Both the position numbers and the translations under genes were made by a program. The notes under the pieces are model-generated. The model was given only the letters and a program-made list of their open reading frames with translations. It was not told where the DNA came from and ran no database searches. A stretch of 64,000 nucleotides of DNA from Streptomyces europaeiscabiei (GTDB lineage: Bacteria > Actinomycetota > Actinomycetes > Streptomycetales > Streptomycetaceae): the NCBI RefSeq assembly GCF_036346855.1, contig NZ_CP107841.1:8002001-8066000 (forward strand). The letters are read 5' to 3'. Positions 1 to 8,147 of this stretch are shown piece by piece. Position 1 is the first letter of the stretch. Each line of letters opens with the position of its first letter.

Positions 1-206
1 ACGCCCGCTGCGCCCGCCGCGAGGGCGAGTTGCTTGGCGAGGGTATCGCCGACCGTCACGACGAGATCGACGCCGTTCTCGGCCGCCATGCGCCCGACCT
101 CGCGGTGGGCCTCCACTGCTTCGTCGCCCAACTCCAGCATCTCTCCGAGTACGGCGACCCTCCGGCCGCCTGTGGCCTCGGTCGTGTCGCCGTCTGTCTC
201 GGGCAT
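1..206 (-). CDS. MurF-like ligase C-terminal domain protein (cut by window edge)
   Basis: The reading frame starts at the ATG complementary to 204-206 and runs off the left edge of the window. After about 13 residues it reads [16 protein letters not shown], then an [19 protein letters not shown] stretch, which is the signature of the C-terminal (third) domain of UDP-N-acetylmuramoyl-tripeptide-D-Ala-D-Ala ligases. A full MurF has this domain only after about 300 residues, so either the gene encodes a stand-alone domain or it is a fragment of a MurF whose front part is lost. The frame stays open upstream of the ATG for at least 20 codons without recognisable MurF sequence. Role in peptidoglycan synthesis is doubtful for a fragment lacking the ATP-binding domain. 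Confidence 0.6.
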   Translation of the reverse strand, partial: MPETDGDTTEATGGRRVAVLGEMLELGDEAVEAHREVGRMAAENGVDLVVTVGDTLAKQLALAAGAAG

Positions 207-439
207 CAGGACTCTCCGTTGTTCAAGGGCGCGAAGGCGATCGCGCGGCCGGTGTAGGAAGGGGACAGGCGGCTGAGGGGCAGGACTTCGTTGCGCGGCA
301 GATCACACCATTTTCTTCGCGATCTCCAACAGTGCGGTGAACCAAGTCACTGTTCGCTGAGGTCCACCCCAGTCCAATCACGGCAACTGAGACCACGCAC
401 GGAGAAAGGCCCCCACCGCGAACGGGCCCAGGCACTGGC

Positions 440-492
440 GGAGGATGCGAGATTCGAACTCGTGAGGGGTTGCCCACAACACGCTTTCCAAG
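440..492 (-). other. tRNA-Ser(GGA) 3' remnant, candidate attachment site
   Basis: Read on the minus strand, 492 to 440 gives CTTGGAAAGCG, a long serine-type variable arm, a T-arm with GTTCGAATC, and the acceptor end CATCCTCC. The 5' half is missing: upstream of the anticodon loop the sequence no longer pairs with the GCGTG anticodon stem and there is no D-arm. A tRNA cut at the anticodon loop is what tyrosine-recombinase integration leaves at the distal end of an element. For this orientation the element would lie at higher coordinates. No intact tRNA-Ser copy was found in the window. The rest of 207-799 holds no gene that I can support. Confidence 0.65.
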
Positions 493-799
493 TCTTCGCC
501 TGGGGGTTCGGTAGGGAACGGGGGTGTTCTGACCTCGGGTGGAGGGAGTGGTGGGGAGGGCTTCGGACGGCGCTGGACGGGGGCGAATGAGACCAGAACT
601 GAGACCAGGGTGCCCAGTGTTGTGCCTGGTCGGACGCTGTGTCTGGGCCCGTGCGACGTGCTGTTCAGGGGCCGGTGTCGCCCGGCTGACCGCGTGCCGG
701 TGCCGGAGTCCGTGTATGTGGATTGTCCCCTCAGAGTGTCAGTGGTGCCCGGTAGGTTCTGCTGGGGCACGTAACCGCGAACGGGGAGACATTTCGATC

Positions 800-1213
800 A
801 TGTACGACGCCGAATTGATGGCCGTGGCCACTGGTGCGGCCGGCACGCTCGTCGCGGCCATAGCCACGTCGGGCGCCGAGGTGATGCGCCTGAAGGTCGC
901 GCACTTCTTTCGTCTGGCCACCCCGGATCAACAGAGAGTTGCTGCTCAGGCAGTGGACGACACCGCTGCGCAGCTCACCTCGCCTTCTCTAGAAGCCCAG
1001 GCGCTCGCAGCGACCGCTTGGGCGCAGCTCATCGCCCGGTATCTTGCCGAGCACCGCGGCGCCATGAACGAGGTGGACGAACTCGCGGTGTCTTCCTCGC
1101 GGGTCTCGAAAGTCTGGAACCAGCACAACACCGGCACTGGAACGTTTATCGGTGGTGACGTCCAGGGTGGCGTGACCTTCAACTATGGCGGGGCGTCAGA
1201 TGGTGGACGCTGA
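800..1213 (+). CDS. Small protein with N-terminal glycine-zipper helix and C-terminal amyloid-like signalling motif
   Basis: The 137-residue product begins with a glycine/alanine-rich hydrophobic helix (ATGAAGTLVAAIATSG, about residues 8-23), continues with an all-helical region, and ends in TGTGTFIGGDVQGGVTF. The C-terminal motif resembles the short Gly/hydrophobic motifs at the ends of Streptomyces immune-like proteins and the bacterial amyloid signalling (BASS/RHIM-like) sequences; that link is inferred from pattern only. Start ATG was chosen for the GGGGAG about 11 bases upstream. The stop overlaps the next gene by 14 bases and that gene carries nearly the same motif at its N terminus, so the two products probably interact. 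No enzymatic motif is visible. Confidence 0.75.
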   Translation: MYDAELMAVATGAAGTLVAAIATSGAEVMRLKVAHFFRLATPDQQRVAAQAVDDTAAQLTSPSLEAQALAATAWAQLIARYLAEHRGAMNEVDELAVSSSRVSKVWNQHNTGTGTFIGGDVQGGVTFNYGGASDGGR

Positions 1214-1835
1214 GCACCGTGAGCAGCACAACCACGGCTCCGGCACGTTTGTGGGCGGCGACGTGCACGGTGGCCTGTGGCAGGTCTTTCTCCCGCCCTA
1301 CGGGAAGAAGACGTCCGGCAATCCGGCGCCGACGCAGCGACAGCACGAGCAGGACGACGAGGGTGAGAATGACTACGAGGGCGTTCTGGGGTCTCTGATC
1401 GGGACTGCATTGATTTCCGCTTGGGCTGGTCTGGTCGTCGTCTATGCGGTCATGGGCTGGCCTTGGACCGACCACGAACCGACTCCGGGCATCGCTGCCC
1501 GCATCGGCGGAGGGCTCGTTGCTTTCTACGCCTGCTTGGCCGCGGCAGCTGCCTCCTTCGCCCGTCTCGCTCAGATTTTCGAGCTCTGGTCGGAGCAATG
1601 TGCCATCACGGCTGTACAAAGCCGAGGTCGGTTGTTTGCCAGGCCCCCTGCGTCCATGTCCAGGGCAATGGCTGGCTTGACGGCAGCGGCAGCTGTTGCA
1701 GCCGAACTGCTTGCGTCTTTGTACGGCTGGTCCTCTTACGGGGGTGAAGTATCGCAACGCGCGCATCTGGCCCGCCTCAACGCGGCTGCCAACGCGGAGT
1801 CGGCTCGCGCCGCGACGAATAGGCCCAAGGCATAG
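1200..1835 (+). CDS. Membrane protein with N-terminal amyloid-like motif (putative effector)
   Basis: The 211-residue product carries HGSGTFVGGDVHGG at residues 11-24, matching the C-terminal motif of the gene it overlaps. A charged linker follows, then two to four hydrophobic helices: LIGTALISAWAGLVVVYAV (about residues 60-80), a second around residues 100-118 and possibly one near 155-172. This layout (short interaction motif plus membrane domain) fits a membrane-acting effector triggered by a partner with the matching motif; function is inference. ATG at 1200 has a GGCGGGG seven bases upstream; an in-frame ATG at 1185 is the alternative. Third-position GC is lower than in the core genes further right, suggesting acquisition. 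Confidence 0.72.
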   Translation: MVDAEHREQHNHGSGTFVGGDVHGGLWQVFLPPYGKKTSGNPAPTQRQHEQDDEGENDYEGVLGSLIGTALISAWAGLVVVYAVMGWPWTDHEPTPGIAARIGGGLVAFYACLAAAAASFARLAQIFELWSEQCAITAVQSRGRLFARPPASMSRAMAGLTAAAAVAAELLASLYGWSSYGGEVSQRAHLARLNAAANAESARAATNRPKA

Positions 1836-2278
1836 TCGCTGTAAGCCACTGCCAGAACTCCTCCGCGCCGAGCCCGGCCGCTTCCCGACCACCTTGCGTC
1901 AACTGTCTTGCCCCCTGCGCGAATCACGCCCTGTTGCGTTTGGCACGAGGAGGAGTATTTAGTCGAGGCCGCCAAGCTCCGCAACGGCGGCTGGCGGGTC
2001 GCGTAGCTCCGGGCTCGGCTTCTGTTGCTACTGCCGTTGATCCCGCCGACGGTACATCCCTGCCTATGCCGATTTTGGTCTCGCGTGACCGGCGGGGCGC
2101 ATCCAGATGCGGGTGCTGCTGCACGTCTGTACGCACGCCTACCTCGGTACGGGACCTGTAGCGGATGTCTCATGTATCCAATTATGAAAAGAAACTGACC
2201 ACACATCACATCTGGCGCTAGCGTCACGGATGTCCCTGTGGGCCTAACAGCCCCATACCCTTGTAACCCAGGACGCTC
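1836..2278. other. Intergenic gap without recognisable gene
   Basis: The stretch between the membrane-protein gene and the OLD nuclease has short open frames on both strands, none with a ribosome binding site plus recognisable protein. It is AT-richer near 2165-2220, so a promoter for the OLD gene is likely there, but no clear -35/-10 pair was identified. Confidence 0.4.
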
Positions 2279-4144
2279 GTGAAGATTAAGCGCGTATGTA
2301 TCGAGAACTTCTGCTGCCTGCGCACGCTGGACGTCTCGTTCGATGCCATCACCTCCCTCATCGGCCCCACGGGCGTTGGCAAGTCCACCGTGTTGCGCGC
2401 CCTTGACTGGTTCTTCAACGGAGACAAGGGCGGAGGGCTCGGGGAAGAGGACGTTCACTCGGCGGCGGAGGGCAAGCGGATCCGAGTGGAAGTGGAGTTC
2501 GACGGGCTGACGGCCTCCGACCGCGTCGCGTTGGGCTACTACGCGCCTGACGGGGTGGAAACGATGCGGATCTGGCGTACGTGGGAGGACGGAGACGACC
2601 GGATCACCGCGAAGGCACTGGCGTACCCGCCGTTCGACGAAATCAGGCGGCAGGAGGGGAAACGCGAGAAGGGCAACGCGTACAAGGTGCTGCGGGAGGG
2701 TAACCCTGGGCTGGACCTGCCTGCCGCAAAGAGCTGGGACGACGCAGAGGCTGCCATGCGCGTCTGGGAGTCGAAGAACCGCGACCAACTCGCCGAAACG
2801 GACGTCGAGAGCACGCAGTTCTTCGGGTTCGCCGGACAAGGGCTGCTGGCCAAGCTGATCGACTTCGTGTTCATCTCCGCTGACCTGCGCGCATACGAGG
2901 AGGCGGACGACAGCAAGGCCACGGCGGTGGGCCGGATCCTTGAGCACGCGGTGGACCGCTCTGAGGCCGAGGCCCGGTTCACCGCGATCGAGGACGACGC
3001 GCAGACGGCTCGCGAGAAGGTGCACAAGGAGGTCTACGGGCCGATGCTCAAGAGGCTGTCCGGCTCGCTGTCCGACGAGGTCGCCAAATTCAGCACGGGG
3101 CGACACATCGTCGTGAAGCCTGTGGCGCAGACTCCGAAGCCGGCCAAGACAGCGTTCGCGGTCAGCATCAGGGACGGGGCAGCCATGACCTCGGTGCGTC
3201 GCCAGGGCCACGGCTTCCAACGAGCGCTGATCATCGCGGCGCTGAAGTACCTCGCGGAAACTCGCCGACCCGAGGACGGGACCCGATCGCTGTGCCTGGC
3301 CATCGAAGAGCCGGAGCTTTTCCAGCACCCGGCGCAGACAAGGGTCTTCGCTCAGGTTCTGCGCGGCCTTGTCGCTTCGGCGGCGGACCGAACTCAGGTG
3401 ATGTACGCGACTCACAGTCCGGTATTCATCGACCCCCGCAACTACCAGCAGATCCGTCGGCTGGCCAGGGTAGGTGGTAGGGACCATCCCGACGTGAAGG
3501 TGCGGCAGCTCTCCGAACAGGATCTGGTGGAGTCCCTCAACGGTCGAGTGTCGGAGAAGTCCATCCGGCGTCATGCGACAACGCGCTACGTGAAGGACCT
3601 GGCAGAGGGACTGTTTGTCACGGCTGCTGTGCTCGTCGAAGGGGAGTCGGATGAGGCTGTCATCCTCGGGTTCGCCGAACAGCAGGGCCTAAGCCTCGGC
3701 GCGAACGGCATCAGCGTCATCAATGTAGAGGGCAAGGGCAACCTTGTCCTCGCCCACGCCATCCTGAGTGGGTTCGGTGTCAGGTGCTACGTCGTCTTTG
3801 ACGGCGACACGGGCCCCAAGGCGATGGCGGGCAAGCCTGACAAAGTGCCTCTAGAGGGCGAGAAGAACATGAATATCCTTGGCTACCTGGGTGCTTCAGA
3901 GACCGCTCGGCCGGCCACCGCATGCGAGGCGACCCATGCGGTCTTCGAGGATGACTTGGAGTCGTATCTCGCCGAACACTGGCCAGCGTGGAATGAGCGT
4001 CGTAAGGAACTGGCCAAGCAGGGCGACGGCTACATCGCAGACTGTAAGCACGCACCGACCTACGCCGAGGCCGCTCGTACCGCCGGGGGAGAGCCGAAGC
4101 TCCTGTACGCGCTGTTGGAGAACGTGATGGCGCTGGCCAGTTAG
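2279..4144 (+). CDS. OLD-family ATP-dependent endonuclease (ABC ATPase plus TOPRIM)
   Basis: A 621-residue protein starting at GTG with AGGA five bases upstream. The N-terminal ABC-type ATPase shows the Walker A GPTGVGKST (about residues 30-38), a Walker B SLCLAIEEPELFQHP near residue 340 and the switch histidine in ATHSPVF. The C-terminal TOPRIM domain shows VEGESDEAV (catalytic Glu) and VVFDGDTG (metal-binding Asp pair). OLD proteins are nucleases acting in phage exclusion or as the GajA subunit of Gabija. No GajB-type UvrD helicase follows, so this is a solitary OLD or part of a different pair. The downstream gene encodes a second nuclease-like protein after a strong hairpin. Confidence 0.9.
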   Translation: MKIKRVCIENFCCLRTLDVSFDAITSLIGPTGVGKSTVLRALDWFFNGDKGGGLGEEDVHSAAEGKRIRVEVEFDGLTASDRVALGYYAPDGVETMRIWRTWEDGDDRITAKALAYPPFDEIRRQEGKREKGNAYKVLREGNPGLDLPAAKSWDDAEAAMRVWESKNRDQLAETDVESTQFFGFAGQGLLAKLIDFVFISADLRAYEEADDSKATAVGRILEHAVDRSEAEARFTAIEDDAQTAREKVHKEVYGPMLKRLSGSLSDEVAKFSTGRHIVVKPVAQTPKPAKTAFAVSIRDGAAMTSVRRQGHGFQRALIIAALKYLAETRRPEDGTRSLCLAIEEPELFQHPAQTRVFAQVLRGLVASAADRTQVMYATHSPVFIDPRNYQQIRRLARVGGRDHPDVKVRQLSEQDLVESLNGRVSEKSIRRHATTRYVKDLAEGLFVTAAVLVEGESDEAVILGFAEQQGLSLGANGISVINVEGKGNLVLAHAILSGFGVRCYVVFDGDTGPKAMAGKPDKVPLEGEKNMNILGYLGASETARPATACEATHAVFEDDLESYLAEHWPAWNERRKELAKQGDGYIADCKHAPTYAEAARTAGGEPKLLYALLENVMALAS

Positions 4145-4210
4145 CCCTGGGCTTGTGCTGAGCCCTCTCGCGACAGTTGGCGATCTCCGTCCTGTCGAGG
4201 ACCCTCGTTG

Positions 4211-4244
4211 GCCGGTGACCTCGCTGCCGAGCGAGGCCACCGGC
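4211..4244. terminator. Hairpin after OLD gene
   Basis: GCCGGTG...CACCGGC flanks an inner CCTCGCT/AGCGAGG stem, giving a long GC-rich hairpin with a four-base loop 66 bases after the OLD stop codon. It has no T-run, which is usual for Streptomyces terminators. Confidence 0.6.
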
Positions 4245-4305
4245 ACCCTTGTTCGCACGTCAGGCGGTCTATTCGACTGCCAGTAGTGCTCCTTATCGTG
4301 TTGAT

Positions 4306-5568
4306 ATGGCAAATGGGGTGTGGCACACCGGATATGACATAGAGATCAATCTGTCCCTGCCTGACCTCGGTCACGAGGATCGACCGGATCTGCTCCGAGA
4401 GATCACCGCGAGCGTCGCTGACCGCGACTCGCAGCTGCTCGAATGTCTCGCGCATCATGACGGGCGCGAGTGTCTGTCGGAGTCCGGCGGAAAGTCTCCG
4501 TGGATGTTTATCCGCCGAGGCCGCGTTGGGGGCCGTCGGCCGCTTGTGGCGTCACATCTGCCGATTACGCACAAGGCGACCCCGGCGGAGAGCGCACAGC
4601 ACAAGGCCACGAAGGAGCGGGTCGTCGAGACGGCTTCGCGCTCCGGTCTGGATGCAGATGCAGAGGTTGCCACGGCGAATCGACGGACGGTCTCCGATGC
4701 CCTCATCATCGGCCCTGGGGGTCTCCGCATTGGCTGGGAGATCCAGTACCACCACCTCAGCCCCAGCAGCGTTCATCGCCGGTCCGTCAACGCCGTACAG
4801 CACGAGATCACACCTCTGTGGGTGGCGAAGGACCGTACGGCCTCGCTGATCGACCGGGCGCCGTGGGCTCGCGTGGACGACATGCCGTGGAAGGAGATCG
4901 CCGATGGCAAGGAGATGGTGATCCGCGGTGGATATCGCTATCTCCAGGTCTGGAAGTGCGTGTCCAGCAGCGATCGTCACTGCCCCCTCTCCGGAGGAGC
5001 AGGCCACTGCGGTGGGACTCATGCCGAGTGGTTCCTCCCCGCTCTGTGCCTACCGGAGAAGAAGCCGGTCCATATCGAGGATCTCGTTCTCTCCAGCGCG
5101 ACAGGGGAGAGTGTCCCCGTCTACGTGCCCAATCGGGGCAGTGGCCGGGCTGGCCGGCACATGTGGGTGCCGGCGGACGACTGCGAGTTATGGCGGGAGC
5201 TGGTCGGGGAGAAGACGCCCCTTCCCGTCGCGCCGGTGCAGGAGGAGGACGACCAGATCACCTTCGCCGACCAGGAGATCGACCGCGTGTGCCGCGCAGG
5301 CGAAGAGGGATGGTTCGTCAGCGACGCTCGGCCCATCCGTGATCTGGGACAGCCCACCGGCGGCTACACGCTGCCGCGAATGCCGCTGCAGCGATCTGTG
5401 AAACCGTCACTGATCACGTCTGTAGAGCGGGCCGCCGCCTCGGCCGCGCTGGGCTGTCCACCCTGGGAGCTGGGGCTGTGCACAGGCTGCGGCCAGATGA
5501 TGCGCCGGCACGGACGCGATGCGGCCATGTACTGCGCGGTGTGCCGCGTCGAACTCAACGGCCCATAG
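4306..5568 (+). CDS. CoiA-like nuclease-domain protein with C-terminal zinc ribbon
   Basis: A 420-residue protein. Around residue 140 it reads VSDALIIGPGG followed by IGWEIQYHHLS, matching the D-x(n)-E-x-Q pattern of the restriction-endonuclease-like core in competence protein CoiA. Two Cys/His-containing segments follow (CPLSGGAGHCGGTH near residue 230) and a C-terminal CTGCGQ...YCAVC zinc ribbon. CoiA-like proteins occur in actinobacterial accessory regions and are predicted DNA-processing enzymes. The start is uncertain: ATG 4306 has no good ribosome site and an in-frame TTG at 4249 is possible. Its position directly after an OLD nuclease suggests a joint role in defence, which is inference. 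Confidence 0.65.
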   Translation: MANGVWHTGYDIEINLSLPDLGHEDRPDLLREITASVADRDSQLLECLAHHDGRECLSESGGKSPWMFIRRGRVGGRRPLVASHLPITHKATPAESAQHKATKERVVETASRSGLDADAEVATANRRTVSDALIIGPGGLRIGWEIQYHHLSPSSVHRRSVNAVQHEITPLWVAKDRTASLIDRAPWARVDDMPWKEIADGKEMVIRGGYRYLQVWKCVSSSDRHCPLSGGAGHCGGTHAEWFLPALCLPEKKPVHIEDLVLSSATGESVPVYVPNRGSGRAGRHMWVPADDCELWRELVGEKTPLPVAPVQEEDDQITFADQEIDRVCRAGEEGWFVSDARPIRDLGQPTGGYTLPRMPLQRSVKPSLITSVERAAASAALGCPPWELGLCTGCGQMMRRHGRDAAMYCAVCRVELNGP

Positions 5569-5747
5569 CCGGGGCCTTTGCACTGTCTCGTGCGAACCGG
5601 GTAGGCCCTGAATCGGGCGTTCTCGAACCTACTCACCGTCGGGGCTGCCGCGTTGGCCGGAGCCAAAATTGACTGATGCTGGATAAACCCCAGACTCGGC
5701 AAGATTCTTCGAAGGTGAAAGCACCAGGCCAGGTGCTTGGTCACGCC

Positions 5748-5768
5748 TTTCCGACGAACGGTCGGAAA
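5748..5768. terminator. Hairpin TTTCCGAC/GTCGGAAA between nuclease gene and hemC-like gene
   Basis: Eight-base arms separated by five bases, followed by AAGC. It could end transcription from the CoiA-like gene or serve as an operator for the hemC-like gene 62 bases downstream. A second inverted repeat, GCACC...GGTGC, lies at 5721-5736. Confidence 0.45.
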
Positions 5769-5830
5769 AAGCACAACTAGGCGAGGGCTACCATGACTTG
5801 ACAGAATATCGCTGTCGGGAGTTGATCGCC

Positions 5831-6772
5831 GTGAAGACGTATCTGGTGGGTTCGCGCGCCAGCAATCTGGCCAAGGTGCAGGTTCGAGAATACCTGGCCC
5901 CACTTCGCGTGCAGTTTCCGGGCGTTACGTTCACACACCGAGTGATCCTTGAAGGCGGCGACAAGGACCGAAAGTCCCGCCTTTCCGCTGTCTCGGTGAT
6001 CAGTGGCGGCAGCGCCTTCAGTTCTGAGCAGGAAGCGGCGCTGAGCAGGGGAGACGTGGACGTAGTCATCCATTCTCTGAAGGATCTGCCGACTGCGAAC
6101 CCGCCTGGGCTGACTCTTCTGCCGCCCCCTGGTCGTGAGGATGTGCGGGATGCTTTGTGCGGTTCCACGCTGGCCGATCTCCGAAGGGGTGCTCGGGTAG
6201 GAACTGGTGCCCCGCGGAGAATTGCTCAGCTCCTAGCTGTCCGCCCAGATCTCGAAATCGTGCCGATCAGGGGTAATGTGCCGCCCCGCTTGAAGAAGAT
6301 TGAGACGATGGGCCTTGATGCGGTTGTATTGGCGGCGGCAGGGCTTCGCCGCCTGGGTCTCGATGACGCAATTGGTGAACTGCTGCCCTTGCGCCAATTT
6401 CCACCCTCGCCTGGACAAGGTGCCCTCGGAGTTCAGGTCCGAGAAGACAGTCCTGAACTCCAGGAGATCCTCTCCAGTGTGGGAGACGCTGCCGTCGACG
6501 CCCACGTGCGGGCGGAGCGGGCCCTGCTCGCCGAACTGCACGGCGGGTGCAGCGTCCCCGTGGGCGCGTACGCGCAGACGCGGCCGGACGGCTCCCTGTC
6601 GCTCTTCGCCCAGGTCACTTCGTTGGACGGTACCCGGCGGGTCGAGGGTACCCTTTCCGGCCCGATGGGCGAGCCGGAGAAGCTCGGTGCGGCCCTGGCC
6701 GCTGAGCTGATCGACCAGGGCGCGCGGTCCATCCTTGACGTGATTCGGGGTGAGTCCGCGGTCAGTCGTTGA
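5831..6772 (+). CDS. Hydroxymethylbilane synthase-like protein (divergent HemC paralogue)
   Basis: A 313-residue protein of normal HemC length. GTG was chosen for the GGGAG eight bases upstream. HemC enzymes join four porphobilinogens into hydroxymethylbilane on a cysteine-bound dipyrromethane. Here the cofactor cysteine is kept (LHGGCSVPVGA), as are HSLKDLPT with the catalytic Asp, the RR of GTGAPRRIAQL and the RGN motif. However, the loop that in E. coli reads GGKGLFVKELE is SGGSAFSSEQE, so the two active-site lysines (55 and 59 in E. coli) are absent. The gene overlaps by 11 bases, tail to tail, with a HemB-like gene that is also altered. Codon use changes near 6480: lower GC3 before, typical high GC3 after. 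Confidence 0.8.
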   Translation: MKTYLVGSRASNLAKVQVREYLAPLRVQFPGVTFTHRVILEGGDKDRKSRLSAVSVISGGSAFSSEQEAALSRGDVDVVIHSLKDLPTANPPGLTLLPPPGREDVRDALCGSTLADLRRGARVGTGAPRRIAQLLAVRPDLEIVPIRGNVPPRLKKIETMGLDAVVLAAAGLRRLGLDDAIGELLPLRQFPPSPGQGALGVQVREDSPELQEILSSVGDAAVDAHVRAERALLAELHGGCSVPVGAYAQTRPDGSLSLFAQVTSLDGTRRVEGTLSGPMGEPEKLGAALAAELIDQGARSILDVIRGESAVSR

Positions 6773-7733
6773 GGTGGCGGGCGATGTCCAGTGCTGCGTA
6801 CGTGATGCTGGCTTCCGCGCCGGCCCGCTTGAGCATGGTGAAGAGTTCCACCAGCCGGCGCACGTCCCGCTTGCCGGTCGCGCTGTCTATATGCGAGAGC
6901 GTCGTGTACTCGCCCGAGACCGAGAACGGGAAGAGCGGCGCCAGCGTGCGCTTCCTCAGCTCGGTGAGGACGTCGGCGCTGAACATCGCCGGTTCGAGGA
7001 GGAGCATGTCCGCGCCGTCGCCGACGAGTTGGAGAGCGGTGTCGATGAACTGCTCGGGCTTGCCGGGGTTGATCTGGAACTCGCGGTCGGAGCCAGCCTG
7101 CGGGGTGGCGCCCATCGTGAGCCGGAAGCCGTCGTAGAGGCTGCTCCAGAAGATGACGTGCGGCATGATCGACACGCTCTCGTGGCCGGACGCGTTCAGC
7201 GCCTCACGGGCGCCTTTGGTGGTCCCGACGACCATGGAGGCAGGGCCCACAATGTCGGCTCCCGCCGCCGCGTGCGCGACGGCCTGTCGGGAGGTCACGT
7301 CGGTGGTGGCGGCGATGTCAGGGTGCCCGTGCCGGTCGGTGACGTAGCAGAAGCCGGTGTCGGTGTACGAGCAGAGGCAGGTCTCCGTTATGACGGCGAT
7401 CTCGGGTTCCGCGTCCTTCGCCGCCCGCACCGCGCGGGCCATGAGGGCATCCGGTACGACGGAGAACTCCCCGGCGGCGTCGCGCTGGGTGGACTCGGCG
7501 AAGACTTTTACGGACCGGATGCCGAGTTGCCGGGCCTGGCGCATCGCGGCGGGAATCTGGCCGACCGTGAGGGTCGGCATGGGGCGGTCGGCCTCCTTCT
7601 CGGTGATCAGTAACACCAGGGACAGGTCGGCCGGGTCGAGCGGAGGGCCTTCGAGGAAGCGGCGAACAGCCGGACGACTGCGGAGCGGGCTCGTGGCTCC
7701 ATGGGTTCGGGCGGGTGGCGCGATGACGCTCAT
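6762..7733 (-). CDS. HemB-like protein lacking both Schiff-base lysines
   Basis: A 323-residue protein with the porphobilinogen synthase fold. The three metal-binding cysteines are present in ETCLCSYTDTGFC and the following DIVGPASM is the usual DIVAPSDM region. The two lysines that form Schiff bases with aminolevulinate are missing: the SYSAKYAS-type segment reads MPHVIFWSSLYDGFR, and the MVKPA segment reads LLLEPAM, with Glu for Lys. It therefore should not condense aminolevulinate by the normal mechanism. Upstream on the same strand, 108 bases away, is a 58-residue protein gene. A role in making or modifying a non-standard pyrrole compound, or in sensing, is possible but unproven. Confidence 0.8.
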   Translation of the reverse strand: MSVIAPPARTHGATSPLRSRPAVRRFLEGPPLDPADLSLVLLITEKEADRPMPTLTVGQIPAAMRQARQLGIRSVKVFAESTQRDAAGEFSVVPDALMARAVRAAKDAEPEIAVITETCLCSYTDTGFCYVTDRHGHPDIAATTDVTSRQAVAHAAAGADIVGPASMVVGTTKGAREALNASGHESVSIMPHVIFWSSLYDGFRLTMGATPQAGSDREFQINPGKPEQFIDTALQLVGDGADMLLLEPAMFSADVLTELRKRTLAPLFPFSVSGEYTTLSHIDSATGKRDVRRLVELFTMLKRAGAEASITYAALDIARHLND

Positions 7734-7840
7734 CAGTCCCTCACTTTCGTCGGGTGGCGCATGGGCCCGCCGACAGGCACAGGGAGATATGCGGATTGGT
7801 GCCTGCCGACGGGGGTCTGTGTGGGGCGAGGCGCTCGGGC

Positions 7841-8017
7841 CTACGTCTGTCCCCGGCGCTTGATGTCCGCGAGCTTGGCTGCGGCGTCCTCCGCAACGTC
7901 CGTGCCGACCTGACGAGCGGCTGAGGGGAGCCCGTCGTCCTTGGCGACGCCGATACCGGCGCCTATCGCACCGATGAGGTCGAACAGCTCGTCGTCGTCT
8001 TGTTCCTGGGTAGCCAA
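7841..8017 (-). CDS. 58-residue Gly/Ala-rich small protein
   Basis: The frame starts at TTG with GAGAG five bases upstream and encodes an acidic N terminus, then LFDLIGAIGAGIGVAKDDG and an amphipathic charged tail ending in IKRRGQT. I do not recognise a family. It sits between the zinc-binding small protein gene and the HemB-like gene on the same strand, so it could be a partner or substrate of the HemB-like protein; this is only suggested by position. Not obviously a secreted or modified peptide precursor: there is no cysteine or Ser/Thr-rich core. Confidence 0.5.
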   Translation of the reverse strand: MATQEQDDDELFDLIGAIGAGIGVAKDDGLPSAARQVGTDVAEDAAAKLADIKRRGQT

Positions 8018-8147
8018 GGCGTCTCTCTTCGCATGGTTGGTAGTGGCCCCGTCCCTGCCGCGACCTGTCCTTCTGAGGTCGGGGGAGCCTCCAGTTGGAA
8101 CGGCAGGGACGGGGGACTGAAGGCCCGCCCAGGGCACGGCTGTCCCC

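Noticed and set aside
2279-4144. Gabija defence system
   Set aside because: The OLD protein alone fits GajA, but there is no UvrD-like GajB gene on either side.
5798-5830. TTGACA at 5798 as a -35 promoter box for the hemC-like gene
   Set aside because: No acceptable -10 sequence follows at 16-18 bases and it would leave no leader before the ribosome site.
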